A DNA stretch of 33,551 nt from positions 1-33,551 of the forward strand of contig SHXX01000014.1 in the NCBI GenBank assembly GCA_009693165.1. The letters are read 5' to 3'. The stretch comes from Chloroflexota bacterium. GTDB lineage: Bacteria > Chloroflexota > UBA11872 > UBA12225. Both the position numbers and the translations under genes were made by a program. This document shows positions 1-9,437 of this stretch, piece by piece; position 1 is the stretch's first letter, and each line of letters begins with the position of its first letter. Under the pieces are notes generated by a model, which was given only the letters and a program-made list of their open reading frames with translations, was not told the DNA's origin and ran no database searches.

Positions 1-119
1 GAAGGCCTGCCGGCGCGTGCGCTTGGTGGATCGTTCGAAACCGTTCGCGAGGCGCAACTGGTTCATGCCACCATGATTCCCGGTCAGGCCCCGACGCCGC
101 TCCCTTTTGCAGTCAATCC
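1..119 (-). mobile_element. IS5-family insertion sequence, 5' end only (truncated by window edge); transposase start codon at 66, reading off the left edge
   Basis: Reverse complement is GGATTGACTGCAAAAGG...ATGAACCAGTTGCGCCTCGCG..., matching 33377-33495 at 118/119 positions. Encodes MNQLRLANGFERSTKRTRRQAF, the N-terminus typical of IS5-group transposases. Flanked by TTAA (120-123), consistent with an IS5-type YTAR target. Confidence 0.88.
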
Positions 120-393
120 TTAACGGTGCGAAAGCCTTGACATTGAACCGGAATGAATCGGAAGTCCGCCGGACCCATAGCTGAGCGACCGATGGCGAAG
201 GTATCGCATAGAAGGGCGCATCAGCCTCGACAATCGGAAAGCGGTCCGAGTAGAACCTAAGCCTCGCCTCACCCGTCGATACCCCCCCGGATACCAACCT
301 TCCCTTAAAAGGGGTCGGATCCGTCCATGAGGCCATACCGACCCTGATCTTGACACCGCCAATTGCCTGAACCTTGGACAGTTCCGGCACCAT
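120..393 (-). pseudogene. DUF72 (YecE-like) protein, N-terminal part, interrupted by the IS5 insertion
   Basis: Minus-strand translation (not the supplied ORF frame): MVPELSKVQAIGGVKIRVGMASWTDPTPFKGRLVSGGVSTGEARLRFYSDRFPIVEADAPFYAIPSPSVAQLWVRRTSDSFRFNVKAFAPL, then IS sequence. The GxASWTD, FPxVExDxxFYAxPS and WVxRTxxxFxFNVKAF motifs are DUF72-like. Confidence 0.82.
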
Positions 394-466
394 GGTCCCA
401 CTATGGAACAGGTCACCTTGGCGATATTCGGGAGAGTTTCCTTTGCTCCCACATCTGCCAGCGCGC

Positions 467-1249
467 CTATCGCGCGGTCAGGCCACCGTCAATAACTAGG
501 CCAGTACCAGTGGCGTAGGAAGCGTCGTCCGAACACAGGTACAGGGCAGCCTGCGCAATCTCCTCGGGTCGACCCATCCGACCAACCGGTTGCCGGGCTT
601 CCATGCGCGCGCGCTCTCCAACCGGATCTGTGTGCTGCGCCAGGACCTTGCCGATCCAGGGCGAGTCAACCGTGCCTGGAAGCAGAGCATTGCAGCGGAT
701 GTTATGCCCCGCGTAATCGATGGCGATGGACTTCGTCAGGCCGAGAACCCCCGCCTTCGCGGAGCAGTACGCCGCGCGGTTCAAGACCCCAACCTGCCCT
801 GCAACTGAGGACGTGTTGCAGATCACTCCGCCGCCCTGCCGAAGCATGTGCGGGATCGCGTACTTGCATCCCAGGAAAACGCCTTTGAGATCGATTGCCA
901 TCGTCAGATCCCAGTCGGCTTCCGAAGTTTCATGGCATACCGCAGCGATCCCGATGCCAGCGTTGTTGCAGAGGACATTGATGCGCCCCCAGCGTTCGAC
1001 CGCACCATCGACCACCCGCTTCATGTCTGATGCAAGCGCAACATCAGCAGTCTCGGCCACCGCCAAACCCCCTGATGCAACGATGGAGGATGCCACTCGC
1101 GAAGCACCAGCCGCGTCACGATCAACAACCACGACGCGTGCACCTTCCTGGGAAAACGCCAGTGCCATCGCCTCGCCAATCCCGGACCCGCCTCCAGTGA
1201 TGAGCACGACCCTATCCACGAACCGACGATTGATGGTCACAGCACTCAT
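467..1249 (-). CDS. SDR-family NAD(P)-dependent oxidoreductase
   Basis: 260 aa; TGGGSGIG cofactor motif, NNAG, YCSAK active site, C-terminal GTGLVIDGGL. Confidence 0.93.
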   Translation of the reverse strand: MSAVTINRRFVDRVVLITGGGSGIGEAMALAFSQEGARVVVVDRDAAGASRVASSIVASGGLAVAETADVALASDMKRVVDGAVERWGRINVLCNNAGIGIAAVCHETSEADWDLTMAIDLKGVFLGCKYAIPHMLRQGGGVICNTSSVAGQVGVLNRAAYCSAKAGVLGLTKSIAIDYAGHNIRCNALLPGTVDSPWIGKVLAQHTDPVGERARMEARQPVGRMGRPEEIAQAALYLCSDDASYATGTGLVIDGGLTAR

Positions 1250-1347
1250 CCTTGCAATTCCTCATCGCGCCTGCGATTAAACCCGGGGCGCCAAACGAAC
1301 GCAAGTGTACGCATGGAAAGCATCGGGCGTCGGGCAAGGCGAAGTGT

Positions 1348-2292
1348 CTACGGGCTAGCTGCGACGACCGGCTTTTCAGGGAGGATCCGTCCGATCAACC
1401 GTGCGAGTTCGCCATTCTCCCAGACCACGAGCAGGCAACTGGCATTGAAGATTGAGGAATACGTCCCTGACACAATGCCGACCAGCAGGACCAGTACGAA
1501 CCCTCGGATCGTCGCCCCGCCAAGCAGGAGTAGCGCAGTCAAGGTAAGGATTACCGTCAAGGAAGTGTTGATAGACCGGTCCAGGGTCTGATTCACGCTG
1601 AAGTTGACAACCCGTTCGAACATCTCCCCCGGAAACCTCGAGACATTCTCCCGGATGCGGTCGAACACGACGATGGTGTCGTGAACCGAGAACCCGACAA
1701 CGGTAAGGATGGCGGTGACAAAGAGCGCATCCACCTCCAAGCCGAATAGCTTGCCTAGGATGGCCCAGAGACCAACTACAAGGACTACATCGTGCAACAA
1801 CGCGAATACTGCGCAAGCTCCATACCGCCAAGGGTTTGGAACCTGACGAAACGCATACGAAAGGTAAAGAAGGATTAGGACTGACGCCCCGATCACCGCA
1901 AGAAACGCATTTGTGGCGGTCTCGCGCCCGATGACGGGACCGACGGACTCGAAGCGATCCTCAGTCAGCGGGCCATAGGCTGACCCGAGTTTCGCCAGAA
2001 CATCTGACTTCGCACCAGCATCAATCGTCTTGGTCCGGATAAGGTAGGTCATGCCAAGCGCGTCAATAGTCGAACCGGTAATTACTGACACATCAGTAAG
2101 CCCTGCATCCACGAACACTGTGCGCACCTGCGCGGATGCCGGGTTCGCACCCAGACGCACCTCAACAAGGCTCCCGCCGGTGAAGTCGATGCCGAGGTTC
2201 AGCCCCCAGATTGCCAGACCAATCAGACCAGGCAGGATCATCAGTCCCGAAATGAGGAAGTAGATGTTTCGCCGTCCGATGATGTCGAACAC
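1348..2292 (-). CDS. secF: protein translocase subunit SecF
   Basis: 314 aa; GIDFTGGSLVEVR, SVHDTIVVFDRIRE, RSINTSLTVILTL motifs; immediately downstream of secD. Confidence 0.95.
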   Translation of the reverse strand: MFDIIGRRNIYFLISGLMILPGLIGLAIWGLNLGIDFTGGSLVEVRLGANPASAQVRTVFVDAGLTDVSVITGSTIDALGMTYLIRTKTIDAGAKSDVLAKLGSAYGPLTEDRFESVGPVIGRETATNAFLAVIGASVLILLYLSYAFRQVPNPWRYGACAVFALLHDVVLVVGLWAILGKLFGLEVDALFVTAILTVVGFSVHDTIVVFDRIRENVSRFPGEMFERVVNFSVNQTLDRSINTSLTVILTLTALLLLGGATIRGFVLVLLVGIVSGTYSSIFNASCLLVVWENGELARLIGRILPEKPVVAASP

Positions 2293-2335
2293 GGTAATTC
2301 GTCTCCTGTGCAGTTCGGCAGGACGCAGCAGGTGC

Positions 2336-3736
2336 CTAATTGCCGGCCGGCAGGAAGCCGTTCGGATCCGGCCTCGAAGGTGCGCGCTTTACGGTCTCAA
2401 CCGGCACCGTCACGCCTCCGACCCCGAAGAGGGCAGGCATGCGTGCGACACCAGTGCTCAGCAAGAGGCGGAGGAAAGTACGTGTCACGACGATTGCCGT
2501 GAACAGACTGACAATGACACCAAGTGCAAGGGTCAGTGCGAAGCCGCGGATCAGGCCGCTCCCGAAGTAATAAAGAACCGCGCAGGTGATCAAGGTCGAG
2601 AAGTTGGAGTCCCTGATGCTGTCCCACGCTCGGTTGAACCCGGCCTCGATGGCCGCACCGAGGGTCCGACCTAGGCGCAGTTCTTCCTTCATTCGCTCAA
2701 AGATCAGGATGTTTGCGTCCACTGCCATGCCGATCGAGAGAATGAAACCCGCAATCCCCGCCAGCGTCAGGGTCACTGGTGCCCATGGGTTCTTGAACGC
2801 AGCGAATGAAAGCAAGGAATAGATCACCAAGGCAACCCCGGCGATGAAGCCAGGCAGCCGATAGTAAATGAGCATATATGCCAACACCACACCAAGCCCG
2901 ACCGCGCCGGCCATGATGCTGCGGTCAACCGAGTCCTGGCCAAGTGTCGCGCCAATCTCACGTTGCTGCACCACCTTGACCGGAACAGGCAACGCACCAT
3001 ATTTGAGTTTCGTGACGATGTCCTTGGCTTCCGCAAGGCTGAACCGGCCAGTGATCACACCACGGTCTTCTATCCGGCTGTTGATCCGCGGCGCCGAGAG
3101 GACGACACCATCCAGAACAATAGTCAGATACTTGCCAACATTCTTCTCGGTGTAGTCGCCAAACGTTCTCGCACCTTCGGCATCCCAGCCGAACGCGATT
3201 TGCGGTGTATTCCGCTGGTCAAAGGTGACTGAGACTGCCGTGGCGTCCACGTTCTTGCCCGTAAGCACCGTCGGGTACTTGCCAGGTTCGATTGGCCGTC
3301 CGGGCGGCGGGCTTGTTGAACCGGTATCCACGAACTCGAGGAGGCCTGTTTCACCGAATAGCTTGACCGCACGATCACGTTCCTCGGACGTCTTCACACC
3401 CGGCATCTCTACGACGATTCTCCGTTGACCCTGAAGCTGGATGACCGGTTCGGTTGTTCCGAAGGCATTGATGCGCTGCTCAATTACTGAGCGTGCAGCA
3501 TTCATGGTCTCTGGCGTCAGTTCCTGACCCGGAGCAGGATCGGCCTCAAGCAGAACCTGCAAGCCACCCTGCAAATCAAGGCCCTCTACGACCTTGAAGT
3601 CGACGTCGATATCTCGGTCGAACACGGTGGCGTGAATGCCTGGGTTGTCCGGCCAGACGATCCATCCCGCAACCGAGGCGATCAGGATGATGACCGCAAG
3701 GGTGATACTCTCTCGGCGACGCATCGTCACTCCCAC
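2336..3736 (-). CDS. secD: protein translocase subunit SecD
   Basis: 466 aa; [50 protein letters not shown] motifs. Confidence 0.95.
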   Translation of the reverse strand: MGVTMRRRESITLAVIILIASVAGWIVWPDNPGIHATVFDRDIDVDFKVVEGLDLQGGLQVLLEADPAPGQELTPETMNAARSVIEQRINAFGTTEPVIQLQGQRRIVVEMPGVKTSEERDRAVKLFGETGLLEFVDTGSTSPPPGRPIEPGKYPTVLTGKNVDATAVSVTFDQRNTPQIAFGWDAEGARTFGDYTEKNVGKYLTIVLDGVVLSAPRINSRIEDRGVITGRFSLAEAKDIVTKLKYGALPVPVKVVQQREIGATLGQDSVDRSIMAGAVGLGVVLAYMLIYYRLPGFIAGVALVIYSLLSFAAFKNPWAPVTLTLAGIAGFILSIGMAVDANILIFERMKEELRLGRTLGAAIEAGFNRAWDSIRDSNFSTLITCAVLYYFGSGLIRGFALTLALGVIVSLFTAIVVTRTFLRLLLSTGVARMPALFGVGGVTVPVETVKRAPSRPDPNGFLPAGN

Positions 3737-3868
3737 CGCCAGATTACTCGTCGACTAAAAACGTGCCGATGCGGATCAATGCACCGTCAACGTCCGTCAC
3801 GCGTCTTCTTCAACGGCCAGTATAAGGGAGTCGTTTCCCATGGCCGGGATACCTACCCCTGTTCGGCC

Positions 3869-5104
3869 TCAATCGGGATGCCGGGCGAGCGAATATTCAA
3901 GGGAACCGTCGTCGCGCACCCACCCGTCAAGTTCGAGCATCACGAGGACCCCGGCGATCTCGGACGCCGAGATTTGAACTGCCCGGGCAATTTCGTCAAC
4001 ATGCATCGGGCGTGACGCATCTCGAATCACTGGGATCACTAACGCCTCAGGACCAATCGGCGTCGTTGACCCACCTCCGACACTTTCGTCGAACTTGATT
4101 GCAAGCTGAGGCCCTCGACGGTCCATTGCGCGCGGCCCGCGGGTGAAAGCGGACCCTGCCGGGATGGAAGAGTTCGACCCAGCATCGCCAACGTTGGAAG
4201 CAAGTCGATCACGATGTCCTCCGCTGAGGTGACCAGGCGTGCACCTTGCTTGATCAACTGATGACGGCCCTCACTCGCGGGAGATGACACGGGGCCAGGG
4301 AGGGCGTAAACCTGCAGGCCTTGGTCATTGGCGTAGTTTGTGGTGATCAGCGCGCCTGACCCGGGTGGGGCCTCGATTACCAGTGTCCCGAGACTCAGTC
4401 CGGAAATGATCCGATTGCGTGCGGGGAAATGGTCTGCTGCCGGCCCCACGCCAAGCGGGTGGTCCGAAACAAGTGCGCCACACTCAATGATCTGTGCGGC
4501 GAGGCGTGCATTCGCTGGCGTGTAGACGGTGTCTATCCCGTGGCCCATGACAGCGACCGTACCGGGCCGTTGACCTGCTGCGGACGCCGAAAGCGCAGCA
4601 ACCGCGCCGCGGTGCGGGTAAGTGTCCACACCTCGAGCAAGTCCGCTGGTCACAACCCAACCAGCCCGGACGAGATCGGTCGCGAACCGTTCAGATTGTT
4701 CACGCCCATATCCGGCGGCACGGCGCGTGCCCACGATTGCCACCGACGGGGCGAGCAAAGCGTCCAACCGTCCGCGCACATTCACAGCACTGGTGGCGCG
4801 TCGACAACTGCCAGCAACGGTGCCGGGTACTAAGGACCGCACCACGTGAGAGCCGTCGCCCCGAGCGCTTCTAGCCGAACCAAGTCGCGCCTCGGGTCAT
4901 ATCCCCCACGGGTCGCCAGTAGTTGGTCAACCGCACGCCGGTCAAGGCCCGATGCAATAAGGAAGCCCGGGTTTGAGTCCATGCCTTGTGCAATTCGCCA
5001 AAATGCTCGAGGAGCCGACGTGTTCCATGGGCGCCAATCCCCGGAACCCGAGCTATCGGAAGCCATGCCCCTCGTTCGGTCTCGTCCATTACCGCAGTTG
5101 CCAA
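3869..5104 (-). pseudogene. dprA: DNA-processing protein DprA, disrupted by frameshifts and an in-frame stop
   Basis: Pieces in successive frames: HhH part MDETERGAWLPIARVPGIGAHGTRRLLEHFGELHKAW (to ~4970); SGLDRRAVDQLLATRGGYDPRRDLVRLEALGATALTWCGP*YPAPLLAVVDAPPVL (with TAG stop); Rossmann part VRGRLDALLAPSVAIVGTRRAAGYGREQSERFATDLVRAGWVVTSGLARGVD...HFPARNRIISGLS...GSALITTNYA; C-terminal winged helix HVDEIARAVQISASEIAGVLVMLELDGWVR in a further frame. Confidence 0.85.
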
Positions 5105-5172
5105 AGCGTCCCCAAGAAACCGTCTCTCACGCTTACGGAGATTGTAGACCTATCGACTACACTTTCGTCCAG

Positions 5173-5997
5173 ATGGATCCTCGGGAACCCTTGCTTTCAG
5201 CCCTTGTGAGAACGCGCCGCGCGTACCTTGTCGACCTCGACGGAGTGATCTTCACGGGTTCCCGACCGATCCCGGGAGCTGGAGAGTTTTTTGATGCACT
5301 CCGCCAGCGGAAGTTGCCGTTCCAACTGATCACCAACAACTCCACACGCACCGGCAGGCAGGTTAGTGACCACCTGAAAGGCATGGGGTTCCTGATCGAC
5401 CCCGAGGATATCCTCACCTCCCCCGAGGCTACCGCCGTCTACCTTCGACGTGACTGGCCTGCCGGGACACCGCTTATGGTCATCGGTGAAGAAGGCCTCG
5501 TACGAGCGATGGTCGGCGCCGGATTTCAGCTGACAACCGACCCCGGTCATGCGAAGGTGGTAGTATGTGGCCTTGACCGACGTCTGACCTACGAGCGCCT
5601 CGTGCGCGGAAGCAGTGCCATCCGGTTCGGAGCGGCGTTCGTCGCGACCAATGCCGACCTCGCGCTGCCGACTGAACATGGTTTCCTGCCAGGCAACGGT
5701 GCAACCCTCGCCTATCTGGAGGCTGCGACCGGGGTAAAACCAACCGTAATCGGAAAACCCTCACCCGTAATGCTCGAAATTGCAATGGCTCGACTAGGGG
5801 TCGTACACCAGGAAACCGTCATGATTGGCGACGGGTTACATACGGACATTCTCGCGGGTGCACGCGCCTCAGTTGCCACAATCCTGGTCCTCACGGGGGT
5901 CGCGACGATTGCCGACGTGGCACATGCCACGAACCCACCAGACGTCGTGACCGGTTCAATTGACATTGTCAGGCAGGCCCTGATCGCGCAAGTCTGA
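5173..5997 (+). CDS. HAD-IIA family hydrolase (NagD/phosphoglycolate phosphatase-like)
   Basis: AYLVDLDGVIFTGSRPIPGA, LITNNSTRT, GKPSPVMLEIA, MIGDGLHTDILAGARA motifs; start taken at internal ATG MDPREPLLS. Confidence 0.9.
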   Translation: MDPREPLLSALVRTRRAYLVDLDGVIFTGSRPIPGAGEFFDALRQRKLPFQLITNNSTRTGRQVSDHLKGMGFLIDPEDILTSPEATAVYLRRDWPAGTPLMVIGEEGLVRAMVGAGFQLTTDPGHAKVVVCGLDRRLTYERLVRGSSAIRFGAAFVATNADLALPTEHGFLPGNGATLAYLEAATGVKPTVIGKPSPVMLEIAMARLGVVHQETVMIGDGLHTDILAGARASVATILVLTGVATIADVAHATNPPDVVTGSIDIVRQALIAQV

Positions 5998-6211
5998 CGC
6001 CCCGTCAGGGTCGACACAACGGTAGTTGATATGGTGTAGGCGATCATCACGGACGGGTTTCGGCGCGGGTACGGGCTGGTTCTGGACAAGGTGACACCGG
6101 TCGGGACCGGGCCGATTTCGCACTCCTAAACGGTGGTCAGCACGCACGCGCCGGCTCGGTAACCCGGTGGCGAGCAGGGCTGCAGGTGTAGTTTTTTGTG
6201 AGGCGCGTGGC

Positions 6212-6418
6212 ATGCAGCGTGGCAGTGTGGTTAGGCTGATCCGGGAGCGTGGATTCGGCTTTATCGAGATGGAGAATGGCCAAGAAATCTTTTTCCATGC
6301 AACCGGAGTTGTCGGGTATCCCTTCGACAACTTGGCTGAAGGTCAGGCAGTGAGTTTCGAGATCGGCCAGGACACACGCGGACGAGTCCAGCGCGCGGTC
6401 AGTGTTCGTGTCGAATGA
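6212..6418 (+). CDS. cold-shock domain protein
   Basis: MQRGSVVRLIRERGFGFIEMENGQEIFFHATGV: RGFGFI and FFHAT match RNP1/RNP2-like motifs of CspA-type proteins. Confidence 0.85.
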   Translation: MQRGSVVRLIRERGFGFIEMENGQEIFFHATGVVGYPFDNLAEGQAVSFEIGQDTRGRVQRAVSVRVE

Positions 6419-6509
6419 ACATCCTGTCGCCTAGCGAAATTTCAAATTGGCGGATGATGTCGATGGCATCATGCGCCTTACTCGCTGGCTATCGACCGTT
6501 GGTTAGCCC

Positions 6510-7460
6510 CTAAGGGGCCTGATCACCATCTCGGCCATGCCCGATGTAGCCCACGAGCTTGTACACAAGCTTCGCAGCGGCAAATGTGCCCGCAACTGGC
6601 CCCTCGGCAGGTGAGAGTTCGACAACATCTGCACCGACGACCTTGAACCGTTCACAGGCCCGGCGCAAAAGCGAGGTCACCTCATACCAATCAAGCCCGC
6701 CCGGTTCGGGAGTGCCAACGGCGGCAACCACCGAAGGGTCGAGACAGTCCAGGTCGACACTTATGTAAAGCGGGGTGTTGCGGGGACCGAGCCGCTCAAG
6801 CGCTGCGTCCCACAGTCGATCCCGCGCGGCGATCCCGCCGTATCGGGTCTCCGCTACTGCCTGGGCAAGAACGACCGTTAATGCGTTCTCGCTGATGTAC
6901 GAGGCTTCCTCCGCCGCCGCGCTTCGGATGCCGACCGCGACAACCGACACGTCAGAAACCGTCCGACCGCGGCGTATCGCCGCGATTGAAAGTCTTAGGG
7001 CGCTGGCGTGGTTCCATTCGGCACCCAGGTACGGTTCCCGTACGTCAGCGTGGGCGTCCAGATACAGGATCGCGAGGCCTGGGTATACCGCACCACATGC
7101 GTCGACGGCGCCGGCTGTGAGGGTGTGCTCACCACCGATCATGATCGGGACCTTCCCATCCGCAATCACACCAGCGACGACGTCCCGGACCCGTTCGACC
7201 ATCAGTTTCGAACTGCCAAGATGCGGTTCTACCTCGGGAAAAGTGTGTATGCCGTTGTCCGCAGGCTCGCACCCGAGTTCAAGATCCCATAATTCCAATT
7301 GCAGGGACGCATCAATGATCGCCCTCGGACCGTCACGCGTCCCCGAACGATATGTCGTCGTCGCGTCGTACGGAACCGGAACGATCACGACCTGAGACGT
7401 CGAATAGTCTGACCGCTCAGGTTCGAGACCACCAAAAATGCGCGCAGATCTAAACATCAA
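6510..7460 (-). CDS. speB: agmatinase (ureohydrolase family)
   Basis: 316 aa; GGEHTLTAG, LDAHADVREPY, SVDLDCLDPSVVAAVGTPEPGG metal-binding motifs. Confidence 0.93.
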   Translation of the reverse strand: MMFRSARIFGGLEPERSDYSTSQVVIVPVPYDATTTYRSGTRDGPRAIIDASLQLELWDLELGCEPADNGIHTFPEVEPHLGSSKLMVERVRDVVAGVIADGKVPIMIGGEHTLTAGAVDACGAVYPGLAILYLDAHADVREPYLGAEWNHASALRLSIAAIRRGRTVSDVSVVAVGIRSAAAEEASYISENALTVVLAQAVAETRYGGIAARDRLWDAALERLGPRNTPLYISVDLDCLDPSVVAAVGTPEPGGLDWYEVTSLLRRACERFKVVGADVVELSPAEGPVAGTFAAAKLVYKLVGYIGHGRDGDQAP

Positions 7461-7570
7461 GGCACCCGCCTAACCGCGCCGCGCCGAGGGGCGTTCCACC
7501 TCGACCGCAGCAAAAACAGTTCACCCCGCCAAGTCGACGGGGCGACAACACGGGGAGCGACTTGCAGACG

Positions 7571-7595
7571 GCGCGGCTGTCAATGACAGCCGCGC
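7571..7595. promoter_or_regulatory. perfect 11-bp hairpin between speH-like gene and speB
   Basis: GCGCGGCTGTC-AAT-GACAGCCGCGC; no clear T-tract on either side. Confidence 0.5.
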
Positions 7596-7617
7596 GAACA
7601 GTCATGGGGGTCGCCAA

Positions 7618-8082
7618 TCAGCCGGCGCCGACCAGGGCGCGAAGCCGGGCTGTCTCGGAAACATCCCTCACGACCATCGGAGGCATCGGCGTCATGCGCC
7701 AATGCATGTCGCCTGCGTGCTCGACTTGCTCACCGACGACCGGCCGGCGGACCACGTCTGCGGCTCGCTCGACAACGCCCAAGCGCCCGTCGATGATCTC
7801 AAGCGTTCGCGCGTAGTCAAAAGTCTTGCAGCTGAAGACGTCCATGTGGAACCGGCGATGCTCCGGGAAGGTGTGGATAGAGATGTGGCTTTCGGCAATG
7901 ATGACCATGCCAGTCACTCCCCAGTCATCGGCAACCACTCCGTGGTACCGGAAGACGTAAGGCTGCGTGATCTTGGTCATGTCAATCAGGCCGGGCAACT
8001 CGTTCAACAGATCGAAGATCGGTTCCACCTGTCCGAGGACGGAGGCGTCGTCCACGAAGCCATCGATGACAAGATGAAGCAT
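7618..8082 (-). CDS. speH: S-adenosylmethionine decarboxylase proenzyme (prokaryotic class)
   Basis: MLHLVIDGFVDD...IIAESHISIHTFPEHRRFHMDVFSCKTFDY: the E-S-H autocleavage site and HTFPE motif; start placed at internal ATG. Confidence 0.93.
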   Translation of the reverse strand: MLHLVIDGFVDDASVLGQVEPIFDLLNELPGLIDMTKITQPYVFRYHGVVADDWGVTGMVIIAESHISIHTFPEHRRFHMDVFSCKTFDYARTLEIIDGRLGVVERAADVVRRPVVGEQVEHAGDMHWRMTPMPPMVVRDVSETARLRALVGAG

Positions 8083-8707
8083 TGGAGGCTGGTCCTTTCT
8101 GGGCTGCCCCACCAATGTCACGCACTGCCGAACGGATGCTGACGCATACCTGCGGGTATGGCAGGTTAAGTCAATACGCATAGCACAACTCCGGCAAGCC
8201 GACGACCGCCTATGGCAGATGCGAGGGAATACCAGACGTAACCGCGGTGGTTGTGTGCCACAAACAGCACACGAACGCCCACCCAGCAGCGCCCGACCGC
8301 ACCTGGTGGGCTTCAGGTACCGGCCGCGGAACTGTTCGACCCCACACCGCCTGAACGGCGAGCATCCGGCTTGGCGTTCCGCGGCGCGGTCTTACGGGAG
8401 GGATCCCGAAGCCGCCTGGCGCTGCCTCACCGGACGCTGGTACCGGGTCCGGGGACTGGTCCCACTGCGCTCGGAACCTGGACAATTCTGTCCGCTCCCT
8501 GGCGCGCAAGATCGTTCCCTGGCCGTTACCAGCGGTGTATCGAACCTGGAGTGGAGTGCGCTGAACTTACGCCAACGAACCGGTTCTCACCGTTCAACAG
8601 CGACGAAAGGGTCAGCGTGTCCCAAACCTCACCATGACTATACCGCAACGGCGTGCCAACGTCTAGTCCGTCCGTCCCGCTTGACCGGCACCGGGGAGCT
8701 GCACGAC

Positions 8708-9382
8708 CTATGGCTCACCAGTCGCCGGGGACGGATCCGGATTTGTCAGCCGATAGCCCCGACCCCTGACCGTCACGATCAGGTCGGGAGACGCGCCTGC
8801 GTGTTCCAATTTCCGACGCAATCGACTCACAAGGGTCTCGATGTTGTAACTCCCGATGCGACCGCCATACTCCGGCCAGACTTTGATGGCGACCTGGTTG
8901 CGGTCACAGATTACTCCCGGATGTTCAAAGAGAAGTGTGAGGAACGCAAGCTCCTTGGGCGCGAGGACTAGCGCCTTGCCGTGGGCATATGCCTCGCCAG
9001 ACTGGTGATTGACCCAGACCGACAGGTTTGCACGCGGAAGCCCCGTTGCCTCAACGATGGTCGCGTTCGGATCATCAAACTGCAACCGGGTTGTGCCTAC
9101 CTGGATCACATCTCCATGGCGAAGCTGTCGCTCGCCATCCAGAACCTCGCCGTTGAGCAGCGTACCGTTTCGGCTTCCTACATCAGAGATGACATATCGC
9201 CAAGTCTGTCGAACGATTTCTGCGTGGCGCCGTGACGCCAGTGGCTCATCAACCTGAATGTCGCACTGGGGTGACCGGCCAATCAGGGTTGTCCGCGCCT
9301 CGAGGACGAATTCGACGCGCGTCGCAGTCCCCTGAGAGCGCAAACGCGCTGGTCGGGCATCGGCAAATTCATCAGACATCAA
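8708..9382 (-). CDS. FHA-domain protein with C-terminal OmpR/PhoB-type winged helix
   Basis: N-terminus LIGRSPQCDIQVDEPLASRRHAEI...SDVGSRNGTLLNG (FHA); C-terminus LAPKELAFLTLLFEHPGVICDRNQVAIKVWPEYGG...IETLVSRLRRKLE...IVTVRGRGYRL (Trans_reg_C). Confidence 0.92.
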   Translation of the reverse strand: MMSDEFADARPARLRSQGTATRVEFVLEARTTLIGRSPQCDIQVDEPLASRRHAEIVRQTWRYVISDVGSRNGTLLNGEVLDGERQLRHGDVIQVGTTRLQFDDPNATIVEATGLPRANLSVWVNHQSGEAYAHGKALVLAPKELAFLTLLFEHPGVICDRNQVAIKVWPEYGGRIGSYNIETLVSRLRRKLEHAGASPDLIVTVRGRGYRLTNPDPSPATGEP

Positions 9383-9437
9383 GTCGTTCGCATCGGAATG
9401 AAGTCACCCGACGTACTCGGCCTTAACTGATCTGTGA

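Noticed and set aside
720-1280. 186-aa plus-strand ORF
   Set aside because: Antisense to the SDR gene, no recognisable family, biased composition.
4820-4850. Stop codon recoding to explain in-frame TAG/TAA
   Set aside because: Both disrupted genes also carry frameshifts, so decay or sequencing error is the simpler explanation.
8530-8560. T-arm-like sequence (GGTTCGATAC on minus strand) suggesting tmRNA or tRNA
   Set aside because: Flanking bases do not pair as a T-stem and no acceptor stem or other arms were found.
8219-8971. 250-aa plus-strand ORF
   Set aside because: Its 3' third is antisense to the FHA-wHTH gene and its N-terminal part has no recognisable motif.
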